From NCBI GenBank assembly GCA_910575665.1, contig CAJTFB010000039.1, positions 1 to 36,067 on the forward strand: a stretch of 36,067 bases of DNA, in the 5' to 3' direction. A program made the position numbers and the translations under genes. Shown in pieces: positions 30,282 to 36,067 of this stretch (its first letter is position 1; each line of letters opens with the position of its first letter). The notes below the pieces were generated by a model. That model did no database searches. It worked only from the letters and a program-made list of their open reading frames with translations, and was not told where the DNA came from. Source of the DNA: Eubacteriaceae bacterium. Its GTDB lineage: Bacteria > Bacillota > Clostridia > Lachnospirales > Lachnospiraceae.

Positions 30282-30640
30282 AAATTCTAATTTGCTTATT
30301 CGTCCATCATGTATTAGCTGTTTAGAAGTTTTGTCAAATCCTCAATAGAAGCGTCCATTTTCACAGAGACTTCTTCCATTGTCATGCCGGAAGCAAGAAA
30401 ACGCTTTATCACCATTTTCATATCTTCGCCGACCTCTATGATATGCCCATCCAAATCGTAAAACCGGATCACTCGCTGGCCCCAACTATGCTCGATCACT
30501 TCTCCCAGATATTCAATATCCGGGTATTCTTTCAACTTGTTCAGAAAACCGTCAAAGTCCTGTTCCTCAAAGACGATTTCCGCATTGTTGGATTTCTTCA
30601 ATATCTTTTCTTTCGGCAGATTCACAAGCCAGTCAAAATC
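30282..30640. repeat. Duplicated segment, copy 2 (partner at 27164-27521)
   Basis: This is the copy that lies in the intact VOC gene, and is therefore the probable source. Shared sequence starts right after the 5' end of the neighbouring hypothetical gene and ends inside codon DW of the VOC frame. Confidence 0.8.
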
Positions 30641-30778
30641 CTGCTGCAATGCTAGGCCGCAGGTAAAAGCAATGTTTCTGCCATAATCCTGGAACACCTC
30701 TAATCCAAACAAATCCTCATAAAATTTTCTTGCGGCGTTAATATCAGCCACAGATATAAGCATACATACGTGTTTCAT
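30314..30778 (-). CDS. VOC-superfamily (glyoxalase/bleomycin-type) protein
   Basis: 154 residues, complete. The opening MKHVCMLISVADINAARKFY and DLFGLEVFQDYGRNIAFTC form the first beta-alpha-beta-beta-beta unit. VFEEQDFDGFLNKLKE, then QRVIRFYDLDGHIIEVGEDM form the second, with D-x-D-G-H-x-I-E as the typical final metal-side motif. A C-terminal helical extension of about 30 residues (VIKRFLASGMTMEEVSVKMD) is unusual for the family. AAAGGAG precedes ATG 30778. It could act in isomerisation, resistance or binding; substrate unknown. Confidence 0.85.
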   Translation of the reverse strand: MKHVCMLISVADINAARKFYEDLFGLEVFQDYGRNIAFTCGLALQQDFDWLVNLPKEKILKKSNNAEIVFEEQDFDGFLNKLKEYPDIEYLGEVIEHSWGQRVIRFYDLDGHIIEVGEDMKMVIKRFLASGMTMEEVSVKMDASIEDLTKLLNS

Positions 30779-30916
30779 GCAAATACTCCTTTCAAGCTGT
30801 GCTTTTGCATTTTTATAAAAGGTGAACTATAATTCTCCGTAATTTCAACCGGATGCTTACTGTTCTTCACGGTTGAACATTTATTATATCATAGAGCAGC
30901 CTGTACCTCCACTTTT

Positions 30917-31432
30917 TCATCTCCGGTTTTGTCCAAGATTTGTCCTGTTTTTGTCCAAGTTTAGCCCTATCGGTATTTCCCGTAATTCTTTCCGAAATTG
31001 GTGAGCAAAACGAATCGTTTTAACTGTACCGCCTTTTTCCCGACCGTCATACACTGCAATTACACGGTCTGAATGTTCCACCATGTAGCGGTTACGCTTG
31101 GCATAAACATTGGGCTTATATTCTTCCTGAATTACAATAACCTCTGCACAGGCGTCCAGAAGGGCGTTTGTGTGTTCTTTCTGGCACAGGCTGTCCAGCC
31201 GTTTTCGGTATGGAAGCGCTGCAATCAGCTTCAAGCCTGGATTTTTACTCTGCAGCTCCAAAACAATTTCCGCAAAGTATTGATCCACGCCATCAGCAAA
31301 GCCGGACAGAAAGACAGTAAAGCCATCGTTTACTGCTTTTTCAATTTCTCGGCGCAGCACTTTCTTTACATGGGCGGTTTCATCTGCAGGTATATCTCTG
31401 TGTCCTGTGACACAACAGGTCTTTTCTTCCAT
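30917..31432 (-). CDS. SLOG/DUF1273-family (YpsA-like) nucleotide-binding protein
   Basis: 171 residues. MEEKTCCVTGHRDIPADETA starts the Rossmann-like SLOG fold; LSGFADGVDQYFAEIVLEL gives the GG/GxD nucleotide-binding loop. LIAALPYRKRLDSL, then MVEHSDRVIAVYDG with a final GGT segment complete it. SLOG proteins are thought to sense or process nucleotide-derived ligands and often accompany defence or mobile genes. ATG 31432 follows a GGAGGAACC-like site. It is divergent from the XRE gene, 147 bases away, and both promoters must lie in that gap. Confidence 0.85.
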   Translation of the reverse strand: MEEKTCCVTGHRDIPADETAHVKKVLRREIEKAVNDGFTVFLSGFADGVDQYFAEIVLELQSKNPGLKLIAALPYRKRLDSLCQKEHTNALLDACAEVIVIQEEYKPNVYAKRNRYMVEHSDRVIAVYDGREKGGTVKTIRFAHQFRKELREIPIGLNLDKNRTNLGQNRR

Positions 31433-31579
31433 TAGGTTCCTCCGTTTAATAGATTTAATTTTGTATCTACTATCATTATAATAGGTTTATTTTTTCAAGT
31501 CAACGCAAATACCCTTTTCCTATTTGTGAATAGAAGTGATATATGAGGTACAATCTATTACAGAATAGGAGGTGGTCTG

Positions 31580-31894
31580 ATGTATGAAGAATTCGTCCCG
31601 GAACGGCTGGCAAAGCTGAGATTACAAAAGGGTGTATCTGCACGCGACATGTCATTGTCGTTGGGGCAAGCGAACAACTACATCAATAACATCGAAAACA
31701 AAAAATCACTTCCTGCCATGCAGTCCTTCTTTTATATCTGCGAATATCTCGGCGTAACGCCGAAGGAATTCTTTGACGAAGAAAATCTTTATCAAGAGAC
31801 CTTGCAGGAATTTATTGCAGAGGCAAAGAAACTAGATTCCAAATCAATGACATATATCCTCGGCATTATGAAAGAATTGAACAGCAAGAAGTAA
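31580..31894 (+). CDS. XRE-family HTH regulator
   Basis: 104 residues. Residues 10-70 form a Cro/CI-type HTH: RLAKLRLQKGVSARDMSLSL, GQANNYINNIENKKSLPAMQ, then FFYICEYLGVTPKEFFDEE. The remaining 30 residues are an amphipathic helix suited for dimerisation. GGAGGTGG precedes ATG 31580. It faces away from the SLOG gene and probably regulates it or itself. The plus-strand orientation is rare in this window. Confidence 0.88.
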   Translation: MYEEFVPERLAKLRLQKGVSARDMSLSLGQANNYINNIENKKSLPAMQSFFYICEYLGVTPKEFFDEENLYQETLQEFIAEAKKLDSKSMTYILGIMKELNSKK

Positions 31895-31925
31895 AGCGGT
31901 CACGGAAATGACCGCTTTCTTATTA
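31893..31925. terminator. Terminator overlapping the XRE stop codon
   Basis: AAAGCGGTCA (31893-31902) and TGACCGCTTT (31909-31918) form a 10-bp stem with CTTATTATT after it. The stem starts inside the TAA stop of the XRE gene. It can serve both directions. Confidence 0.85.
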
Positions 31926-31977
31926 TTTCCCATACTGTCCTAAATTAAGTCTGGAAACACTCTATATTTATCCTGAT

Positions 31978-32391
31978 TTATGCCCCGGTACTCCCAAAGC
32001 CTCCGGTTCCGCGCTCCGCGCCCAAATCCGTTACAAAATCTGCAATCACAACAGGAGTAATTACAAGCTGGCCTATCCGCGTTCCTTTGGAAAGTTCCTG
32101 CGGTTTGTTGCTTACATTACTGATAATGGCATGGATTTCCCCGCGGTAGCCGGAATCCACGGGAGGTAGCTCACAGACCAGGCCCCTTACTGCCATGCTG
32201 GTGCGGGGAAACACAAAACCCGCATACCCGTCCGGCACTTCAATCCCGAACCCAAGCGGAACCTTTGCGATCTCGCCCGGCTGCAAGGTGCAGTCGTAAG
32301 GCATATACACATCCGCCCCAGCGTCGTTACCATGTGGTCGGAAAGGTAGCTGGCTCTCCGGCACACCAAAATCAATCAGCTTGATCTTCAT
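31978..32391 (-). CDS. dut: dUTP diphosphatase
   Basis: 137 residues. It cleaves dUTP to dUMP and pyrophosphate, as a trimer. All five family motifs are present in order: AGADVYM; PRTSMAV; PPVDSGYRGE; RIGQLVI; and RGTGGFGSTG at the C-terminus. ATG 32391 has AAGGAGG at 32398-32404 and overlaps the stop of the ThyX-like gene (ATGA), so the two are translationally coupled. dUMP from this enzyme is the ThyX substrate, so the pair forms a small thymidylate module carried on mobile DNA. A longer open frame upstream is only overlap. Confidence 0.92.
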   Translation of the reverse strand: MKIKLIDFGVPESQLPFRPHGNDAGADVYMPYDCTLQPGEIAKVPLGFGIEVPDGYAGFVFPRTSMAVRGLVCELPPVDSGYRGEIHAIISNVSNKPQELSKGTRIGQLVITPVVIADFVTDLGAERGTGGFGSTGA

Positions 32392-33131
32392 GCACCGCCT
32401 CCTTCCAAAAGTACCGGGTAGTCGTTTCTTAAAATGTTCTCCGGTGTCATGGTTTCCGTCAGTTTCTGCCCACAGGTCATTTGTCCCTCCAGACATTTGT
32501 CCATCTGGCAGAACGATCCGGTCTGAGAAGGGGAGAACAAAGCCGGGCTGAGTGCGTAAAGTTCCTCCCAGATTTTCAAGAGTACGATCCGGGTCTCGTC
32601 CGTATTGCGCCGGCATACCCGCTGGCCGATGATGTGTTTCCACTGATAGGGCGTGGCGCTGATTATCAGCACATTCCGTAATCCCTGGGGTGTGGCATAG
32701 CCCGCTGCGTCATGGCCGATTCCCGCGCTGCACAGCTTTTCGTAACAGTCCATGCCCTCGTGACAGCTTTTTAAGTACAGTTCCCGAACTGCGGCCGGGG
32801 CGGTTAAAATCTCATAGGGTACCGCAAAATCCGCCTGTCCAGTATAATTGCTGTATTGCAAAGACGCACTCATAAACTTTACTTCGTTCTGGTGTCTGGT
32901 GATCTGCGCTAGAAAACGCCGGCTTGCTCCTACAACAGCAACGGTAATCACTGCGAATTTCTGGACCGTGGGGTGAGGGAGGCTGCTGATGGCCGCCACG
33001 GTATTCTCGCTGAATGACTTCTCATAGAGTGCCAGCAGATCATCCATCGTGGCAATCTTATGCCCCCGCTGGGTCAAACGCGCTGCAAAGACCATGTTTT
33101 TCTCGGCTTCGGCAACCGCCTGGCAGTTCAA
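32388..33131 (-). CDS. thyX: ThyX-like FAD-dependent thymidylate synthase
   Basis: 247 residues from TTG 33131. ThyX makes dTMP from dUMP with flavin and methylene-THF. The signature region is RHQNEVKFMSASLQYSNY; the classical form is R-H-R-x7-S, so the second Arg is Gln and the Ser is shifted. GLRNVLIISATPYQWKHII and RVCRRNTDETRIVLLKIWEE match the C-terminal dUMP/FAD parts. The start is unclear: the frame runs on upstream (NRIEVKILNCQAV), and a good GGAGG (33165-33169) sits 9 bases before ATC 33155, with no ATG or GTG between. An unusual start or a coupled start is likely. Confidence 0.8.
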   Translation of the reverse strand: MNCQAVAEAEKNMVFAARLTQRGHKIATMDDLLALYEKSFSENTVAAISSLPHPTVQKFAVITVAVVGASRRFLAQITRHQNEVKFMSASLQYSNYTGQADFAVPYEILTAPAAVRELYLKSCHEGMDCYEKLCSAGIGHDAAGYATPQGLRNVLIISATPYQWKHIIGQRVCRRNTDETRIVLLKIWEELYALSPALFSPSQTGSFCQMDKCLEGQMTCGQKLTETMTPENILRNDYPVLLEGGGA

Positions 33132-33141
33132 TATTTTTACT

Positions 33142-33429
33142 TCAATTCGGTTGATTGGTATGTCCCTCCTTTACAATGGCTTTCAGTAAAAACAGATAGT
33201 TTAAGCTGTCTGTAATCTTTTCGTCCCATGTGCCTATGTCATAACCCGCACCATCGTCAAAGCACATGTCATACAGGGAAACGATATGCTTCGCCAGCAT
33301 CCCGGCAAGTGCACGTTCCGGTGTGGTATGCTGCAAAGCTGCCGCCGCCTTAAAAGCTCCCAGCCGGTCCGTATCGTCCCCGGTGTATTCTTTGGTTTTA
33401 CGTTGTAGCGTGTCGGCGCAGAGCCGCAC
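33142..33429 (-). CDS. Small mobile-element protein of unknown function
   Basis: 95 residues from GTG 33429. The core RLCADTLQRKTKEYTGDDTD, then AAAALQHTTPERALAGMLAK and ITDSLNYLFLLKAIVKEG, resembles the small helical proteins encoded next to thyX and dut in phages and ICEs, often with a nucleotide-processing (MazG-like) look, but I cannot confirm that. The frame continues upstream to ATT 33468, which lies 8 bases after AAGGAGG (33477-33483). No ATG is in that frame. Its last codons contain the ribosome site of thyX. Confidence 0.6.
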   Translation of the reverse strand: MRLCADTLQRKTKEYTGDDTDRLGAFKAAAALQHTTPERALAGMLAKHIVSLYDMCFDDGAGYDIGTWDEKITDSLNYLFLLKAIVKEGHTNQPN

Positions 33430-33497
33430 CTGCTCGTCAAAAACAGCATTGACTTCATTTTGCGTAATGTGACATTCCTCCTTTTTGAAAACAGAAA

Positions 33498-33531
33498 GCC
33501 GGCTACCCTAAAGCGTCTTAGAATAGCCGGC
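33498..33531 (-). terminator. Terminator between abiEii and the thymidylate genes
   Basis: GCCGGCTA (33498-33505) and TAGCCGGC (33524-33531) form an 8-bp stem. On the minus strand TTTCTGTTTT follows. It lies 22 bases past the AbiEii stop. Confidence 0.75.
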
Positions 33532-33552
33532 AAATAAATGGTTATGTAGTTG

Positions 33553-34551
33553 TTACAGAGTGTTGATTTCTTTTTCCAGTTCCCGGACCTCCGCTATGAC
33601 AGTATCGAATGTAGGCACATCACCATAGAGCATATCCTTCATGGAATCATAATCCATCTCTAACGCTGCGAACCGGTATTCCGGCGGAATTAGCTTTAAG
33701 GTGCCTGGCACAGCCTCCGGGTACTTCGCCCATGCCCTGGGATAAAATTTCATTTTGAAATCCACAACCTTTTTAAGCAGGTCGAGCCGGGAGAAAGCGG
33801 CTTCTTTTACCGGGGTCATAGCCATGCGGTACAAATCGTAATAATGCCTGGAATACCGCTGCGGCATTTCCAGATGTTCCGGCCTATTGGCCTCATGGTG
33901 CAGGATCGTAGCTTTTTCCCAAAAGGTTCGCTCCAGAGCCACAGTCAAAATACTTGTGTTCTTCTGTGCAAATATGTCAGGGTAATACTCCGCGGCATAC
34001 GGCATAATCTCCGCCGACTTGGCCGGCGTCCAGGCTGCCAGCGCCCCAATTTCCAGTCGGATCACCTGCAAGGTTCCCGCATTGGTAAACAGTTTTGGGT
34101 AGGCAAAAATAACTGTCTGCTTTTCTTCCTCGTCCATGTGAATGTCAGCTTCACGGCCAAGCTCCTGAGACAATCCTTCTTTGATTGCGGGGCAGAAGGT
34201 TTCTGCCAGAAAGACCTCCGCCCGTGCATTAGCCTCTTTGTTGAAAGCGTCCTGCTTCGTGTTGGAACGTTTCTCCCAGGGCTCGTCTCTGCCATATCCT
34301 AAAACCCGCCAGTCCAGAATCAGGTCAATATCTTCTGAAAACCGGCTGATCAGGTGAAAGGCTTTTGACAAGCTGGTACCGCCCTTAAAGGTAATCGAAT
34401 CTTTCCAGGGGGAACGTTGAAACAGATAATCCAGCGTAAAGCATACCCAAAAATCTTTTTCCACAATGGCATCGTTGAGCCCCATCTTATCTGCTGTGTT
34501 ACGGAACAGCCTCCGCTTATCATTGTCTGAAAATTTTGCAACATGTTTCAT
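33553..34551 (-). CDS. abiEii: AbiEii-family nucleotidyltransferase toxin
   Basis: 332 residues from ATG 34551 with GGAGGT at 34561-34566. AbiEii toxins are DNA-polymerase-beta-like nucleotidyltransferases that stop growth and give phage abortive infection; family members add nucleotides to tRNA ends. The motifs are visible: EKDFWV (31-36), FKGGTSLSKAF with GGTS at 57-60, and SEDIDL (72-77), the metal-binding D-x-D-like pair. HHYYDLYRM-like ending (here RHYYDLYRMAM) is also typical. It starts 2 bases after the antitoxin gene ends, a classical toxin-antitoxin operon. Confidence 0.88.
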   Translation of the reverse strand: MKHVAKFSDNDKRRLFRNTADKMGLNDAIVEKDFWVCFTLDYLFQRSPWKDSITFKGGTSLSKAFHLISRFSEDIDLILDWRVLGYGRDEPWEKRSNTKQDAFNKEANARAEVFLAETFCPAIKEGLSQELGREADIHMDEEEKQTVIFAYPKLFTNAGTLQVIRLEIGALAAWTPAKSAEIMPYAAEYYPDIFAQKNTSILTVALERTFWEKATILHHEANRPEHLEMPQRYSRHYYDLYRMAMTPVKEAAFSRLDLLKKVVDFKMKFYPRAWAKYPEAVPGTLKLIPPEYRFAALEMDYDSMKDMLYGDVPTFDTVIAEVRELEKEINTL

Positions 34552-34553
34552 CT

Positions 34554-35165
34554 CTATTGTACCTCCCCGGCAATCTGCCGTATCGCATTGTAAACCCAAT
34601 CCGTAGATTCTGCCGCCTCTCTTAGCATAGCGGCTTTATCGTCCTCATTCAACCGGGAGCTAAGCGTCTGGATCGTTTTGGAAGTGACATTTGTTTTCCC
34701 CAAAGTTTTCAATGCCTGAATCACCAGAACCGTCATATAAGAAAGACCCGTGATCTCCTTATTGGTCCTGTGCTTAAATTCCAGTTTTGTGGAATTCCAC
34801 TCATAGGTCTTATATGGACCGTCGCTGATATAGGACCATACCGCTGTTACCTGCGTGGAAAGCCCTAACAGGTTCAGCGCCGTATTCCCACAGGGAGCAA
34901 TCGTCCAGTGATAGTTCCGGGCCAGCGCTTTTGCTACCGCCTCCGGGTCCGCCGCTACATATTCTTTCAACATTTCGCTGTATTCCGGCTTCTCATAAAC
35001 ACCTTTCAAAATCCGCCGGAGCGTACCTGCCTGTGTAAGCCGGTTCAGGTTCCGTCTTATGGTTTCCGTATCAGCAATATCAGCAAAATCAGAATTGACA
35101 AAAACAGTTCCTTCTGCCGCTGCGCCAATTCGCTCCTGAATCTGCCTGGAATATCCATTTGCCAC
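34554..35165 (-). CDS. abiEi: AbiEi/DUF6088-family antitoxin and transcriptional autoregulator
   Basis: 203 residues. The N-terminal winged helix is at residues 20-75: TVFVNSDFADIADTETIRRN, LNRLTQAGTLRRILKGVYEK. The C-terminal antitoxin domain has NYHWTIAPCGNTALNLLGLS and WNSTKLEFKHRTNKEITGL. GTG 35165 is preferred because AAGGAGG is spaced 8 bases from it; a GTG at 35174 overlaps that site. Known AbiEi proteins neutralise AbiEii without stable binding and repress their own promoter through inverted repeats. Two such repeats are present just upstream here. Confidence 0.88.
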   Translation of the reverse strand: MANGYSRQIQERIGAAAEGTVFVNSDFADIADTETIRRNLNRLTQAGTLRRILKGVYEKPEYSEMLKEYVAADPEAVAKALARNYHWTIAPCGNTALNLLGLSTQVTAVWSYISDGPYKTYEWNSTKLEFKHRTNKEITGLSYMTVLVIQALKTLGKTNVTSKTIQTLSSRLNEDDKAAMLREAAESTDWVYNAIRQIAGEVQ

Positions 35166-35180
35166 TTTGCTCACCTCCTT

Positions 35181-35225
35181 TTGTCCCGAATATTATATAT
35201 TATTCGGGACAAATTTTCAATAGGC
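35181..35225 (-). promoter_or_regulatory. abiE promoter with AbiEi operator 1
   Basis: A 32-bp inverted repeat, TTGTCCCGAATA-8-TATTCGGGACAA (35181-35212), overlaps a minus-strand promoter: TTGAAA, 17 bases, TATAAT. The TATAAT is inside the spacer of the repeat, so a bound protein would block RNA polymerase. The ribosome site follows within about 10 bases of the repeat. Confidence 0.82.
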
Positions 35226-35331
35226 TCCGAGAGTTTTGTTTATAGTATTCCCACGCAAATCAGGATTTATACAGCAATCTCAAAAAAGGAAAGAACCGCT
35301 GCCGGGAAGGGGCAGAGCATATACTACTTTT

Positions 35332-35363
35332 ATGTCCCGTATTTTATATATTATTCGGGACAT
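35332..35363. promoter_or_regulatory. AbiEi operator 2
   Basis: ATGTCCCG-16-CGGGACAT is again exactly 32 bp, with the same GTCCCG arms and an AT-rich centre, 151 bases upstream of the first. It lies directly beyond the stop of the next gene. The area between the two operators (35213-35331) has no gene. Paired inverted repeats fit cooperative binding as known for AbiEi. Confidence 0.75.
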
Positions 35364-35365
35364 TT

Positions 35366-35848
35366 TTAAGCAGAGGGAAGATAAATCCAGTCGTGCATCA
35401 AGCATACGCTGGGCTCGTCCTCCCTGGGAACCAGGCGATAGGTACATTCCCCGTACACGGTCCGCTTGTCCTCGATCTCCATTTCATAAGCCTTGTAGAA
35501 GCGGTATTCGATATTGGAGATAATACATCTAAGCGTCTGCAATGCCTCCCGCTGGGCGGTCACAATCAGATCCCGGTCAATGCTGCGCTTTAGGAACAGC
35601 AGCGACTTGTAAAGCTGCACCTCCGTGCGGTAGGGCCGGCAGTCCATCGTCTCCAGCCAGTGGCAGAAGGCTACCGGGCCGCTCTCAACCAGTTCCCGCT
35701 CTGGGTGGTAATACTCGTAGCAGTCCAGGTTGGCCGTGTTCAACAGGTACAGCATTTCCCTGATCTCATTTTCCGGCATGTCATAGAACCGGAGAAGGGA
35801 GCGGTACAGGTGCACATAGCCGGGTATCGAAACAATGGTATTCACCAT
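35366..35848 (-). CDS. Hypothetical protein of the mobile block
   Basis: 160 residues from ATG 35848 with AAGGAGGA at 35857-35864. It begins MVNTIVSIPGYVHLYRSLLR and is rich in Tyr, Glu and Arg; YEYYHPERELVESGPVAFCH and YRFYKAYEMEIEDKRTVYGE are notable. It looks soluble and mainly helical. I do not recognise a domain. It ends 3 bases before AbiEi operator 2, so readthrough from it could add to abiE transcription when the repressor is low. Confidence 0.55.
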   Translation of the reverse strand: MVNTIVSIPGYVHLYRSLLRFYDMPENEIREMLYLLNTANLDCYEYYHPERELVESGPVAFCHWLETMDCRPYRTEVQLYKSLLFLKRSIDRDLIVTAQREALQTLRCIISNIEYRFYKAYEMEIEDKRTVYGECTYRLVPREDEPSVCLMHDWIYLPSA

Positions 35849-35871
35849 AGAAAAAATCCTCCTTGTAAATG

Positions 35872-35903
35872 ACCGGTGCGGGAGCACATGCTCCCGCACC
35901 GGT
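35872..35903. terminator. 15-bp perfect hairpin next to the IS3 element
   Basis: ACCGGTGCGGGAGCA (35872-35886) pairs completely with TGCTCCCGCACCGGT (35889-35903) around two bases, followed by TTTTC on the plus strand. It lies in the leader of the 160-residue gene, between it and the IS end. It can insulate that gene from transcription coming out of the IS or, on the plus strand, stop it. Confidence 0.65.
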
Positions 35904-35986
35904 TTTCACTCTGTTCAGTTGTTTACTTCCACCAGCTTAGCCATGATGGATCTATGTCAATACTTTGGACAAAAAAAGTCGAAAGA

Positions 35987-36067
35987 TTATGCTGTTTTTT
36001 TAAGTTCCTCATCCTCCTTCTGCTGTGGTGTTATGTAACCAATCGCACTGTGTATTCTTTTTCGGTT
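35987..36067 (-). CDS. IS3-family transposase, C-terminal end (partial)
   Basis: 26 codons before the TAA at 35989-35987, cut by the window edge. NRKRIHSAIGYITPQQKEDE is the typical end of the IS3/IS150 OrfB integrase domain (R-x-H-x-x-x-x-x-x-x-x-P), followed by ELKKTA. The IS terminus should be within about 40 bases to the left, around TGTCAATACTTTGGAC (35956-35971), which reads as part of an IS3-type end on the minus strand. The left target-site repeat cannot be checked here. Confidence 0.8.
   Translation of the reverse strand, partial: NRKRIHSAIGYITPQQKEDEELKKTA

Noticed and set aside
35236..35763. Plus-strand frames opposite abiE and the 160-residue gene
   Set aside because: They lack ribosome sites and are antisense to better-supported genes.

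Overview
The window reads as accessory DNA from a low-to-medium GC Clostridia-type Firmicute, probably a gut Lachnospiraceae/Oscillospiraceae relative. The grounds are strong AGGAGG ribosome sites before almost every gene, Firmicute-consensus promoters (TTGACA/TATAAT), and a block of genes in the order typical of Tn1549/CTn-like integrative conjugative elements (ICEs). Nearly everything is on the minus strand. GC content visibly changes between blocks, so this is a mosaic of nested and joined mobile DNA.

Layout. (1) 1-5033, AT-rich small-gene cargo: a TetR regulator with its operators, a receiver-less winged-helix protein, a DUF3788 protein, an AraC/GyrI-like regulator, a GNAT acetyltransferase, a TrmO-like tRNA methyltransferase and a MerR/BmrR-like regulator. 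The trmO-like/GNAT pair lies behind a promoter with MerR-type geometry. (2) 5034-13249 and 21142-22492, the GC-rich ICE tail: hairpin cluster, relaxase, a DUF3849 gene with an internal stop, a CD1845-type membrane protein, a MobC-like protein, four ICE accessory proteins, a cysteine-rich VLP protein, topoisomerase III (topB), an LPD28 protein with an internal stop, and DUF3789. No VirB4, VirD4 or other type IV secretion gene is present in the window. (3) 13250-21141, an about 7.9-kb integrative mobilizable element (IME) lying inside topB exactly at the DAGREGE motif. It carries a large serine recombinase, a small protein, a GNAT enzyme, a MobA/MobL relaxase with a hairpin-rich candidate oriT, a DUF3847-like protein, hypothetical proteins, and a tandemly duplicated HTH regulator. 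Removing it restores one uninterrupted topB frame of 702 codons. (4) 22585-31925, AT-rich cargo: an RNHCP protein preceded by a leader peptide and hairpin, a broken KTR gene, a TetR regulator with paired operators, DUF3795, a PNPOx-like protein, a TudS-related protein, MBL hydrolases, VOC and GNAT proteins, a SLOG protein, an XRE regulator, and a VanZ fragment plus two chimeric gene scars formed by partial duplications. (5) 31978-36067, a GC-richer block: dUTPase, a ThyX-like protein, a small unknown protein, an AbiEi/AbiEii toxin-antitoxin pair with two near-identical 32-bp operators, an unknown protein, and the end of an IS3-family transposase cut by the window edge.

How it fits together. 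The ICE tail still has relaxase, MobC-like protein and topoisomerase pieces but looks decayed: topB is split, two ICE genes have in-frame TAG codons, and no secretion apparatus is seen here. The nested IME appears complete for its own excision and mobilization (recombinase, relaxase, candidate oriT) and would depend on a helper element for transfer. The AbiE pair and the several small regulators with visible operators suggest repeated cargo acquisition, each module with its own local control. All family calls are from reading the sequence; no database search was run.
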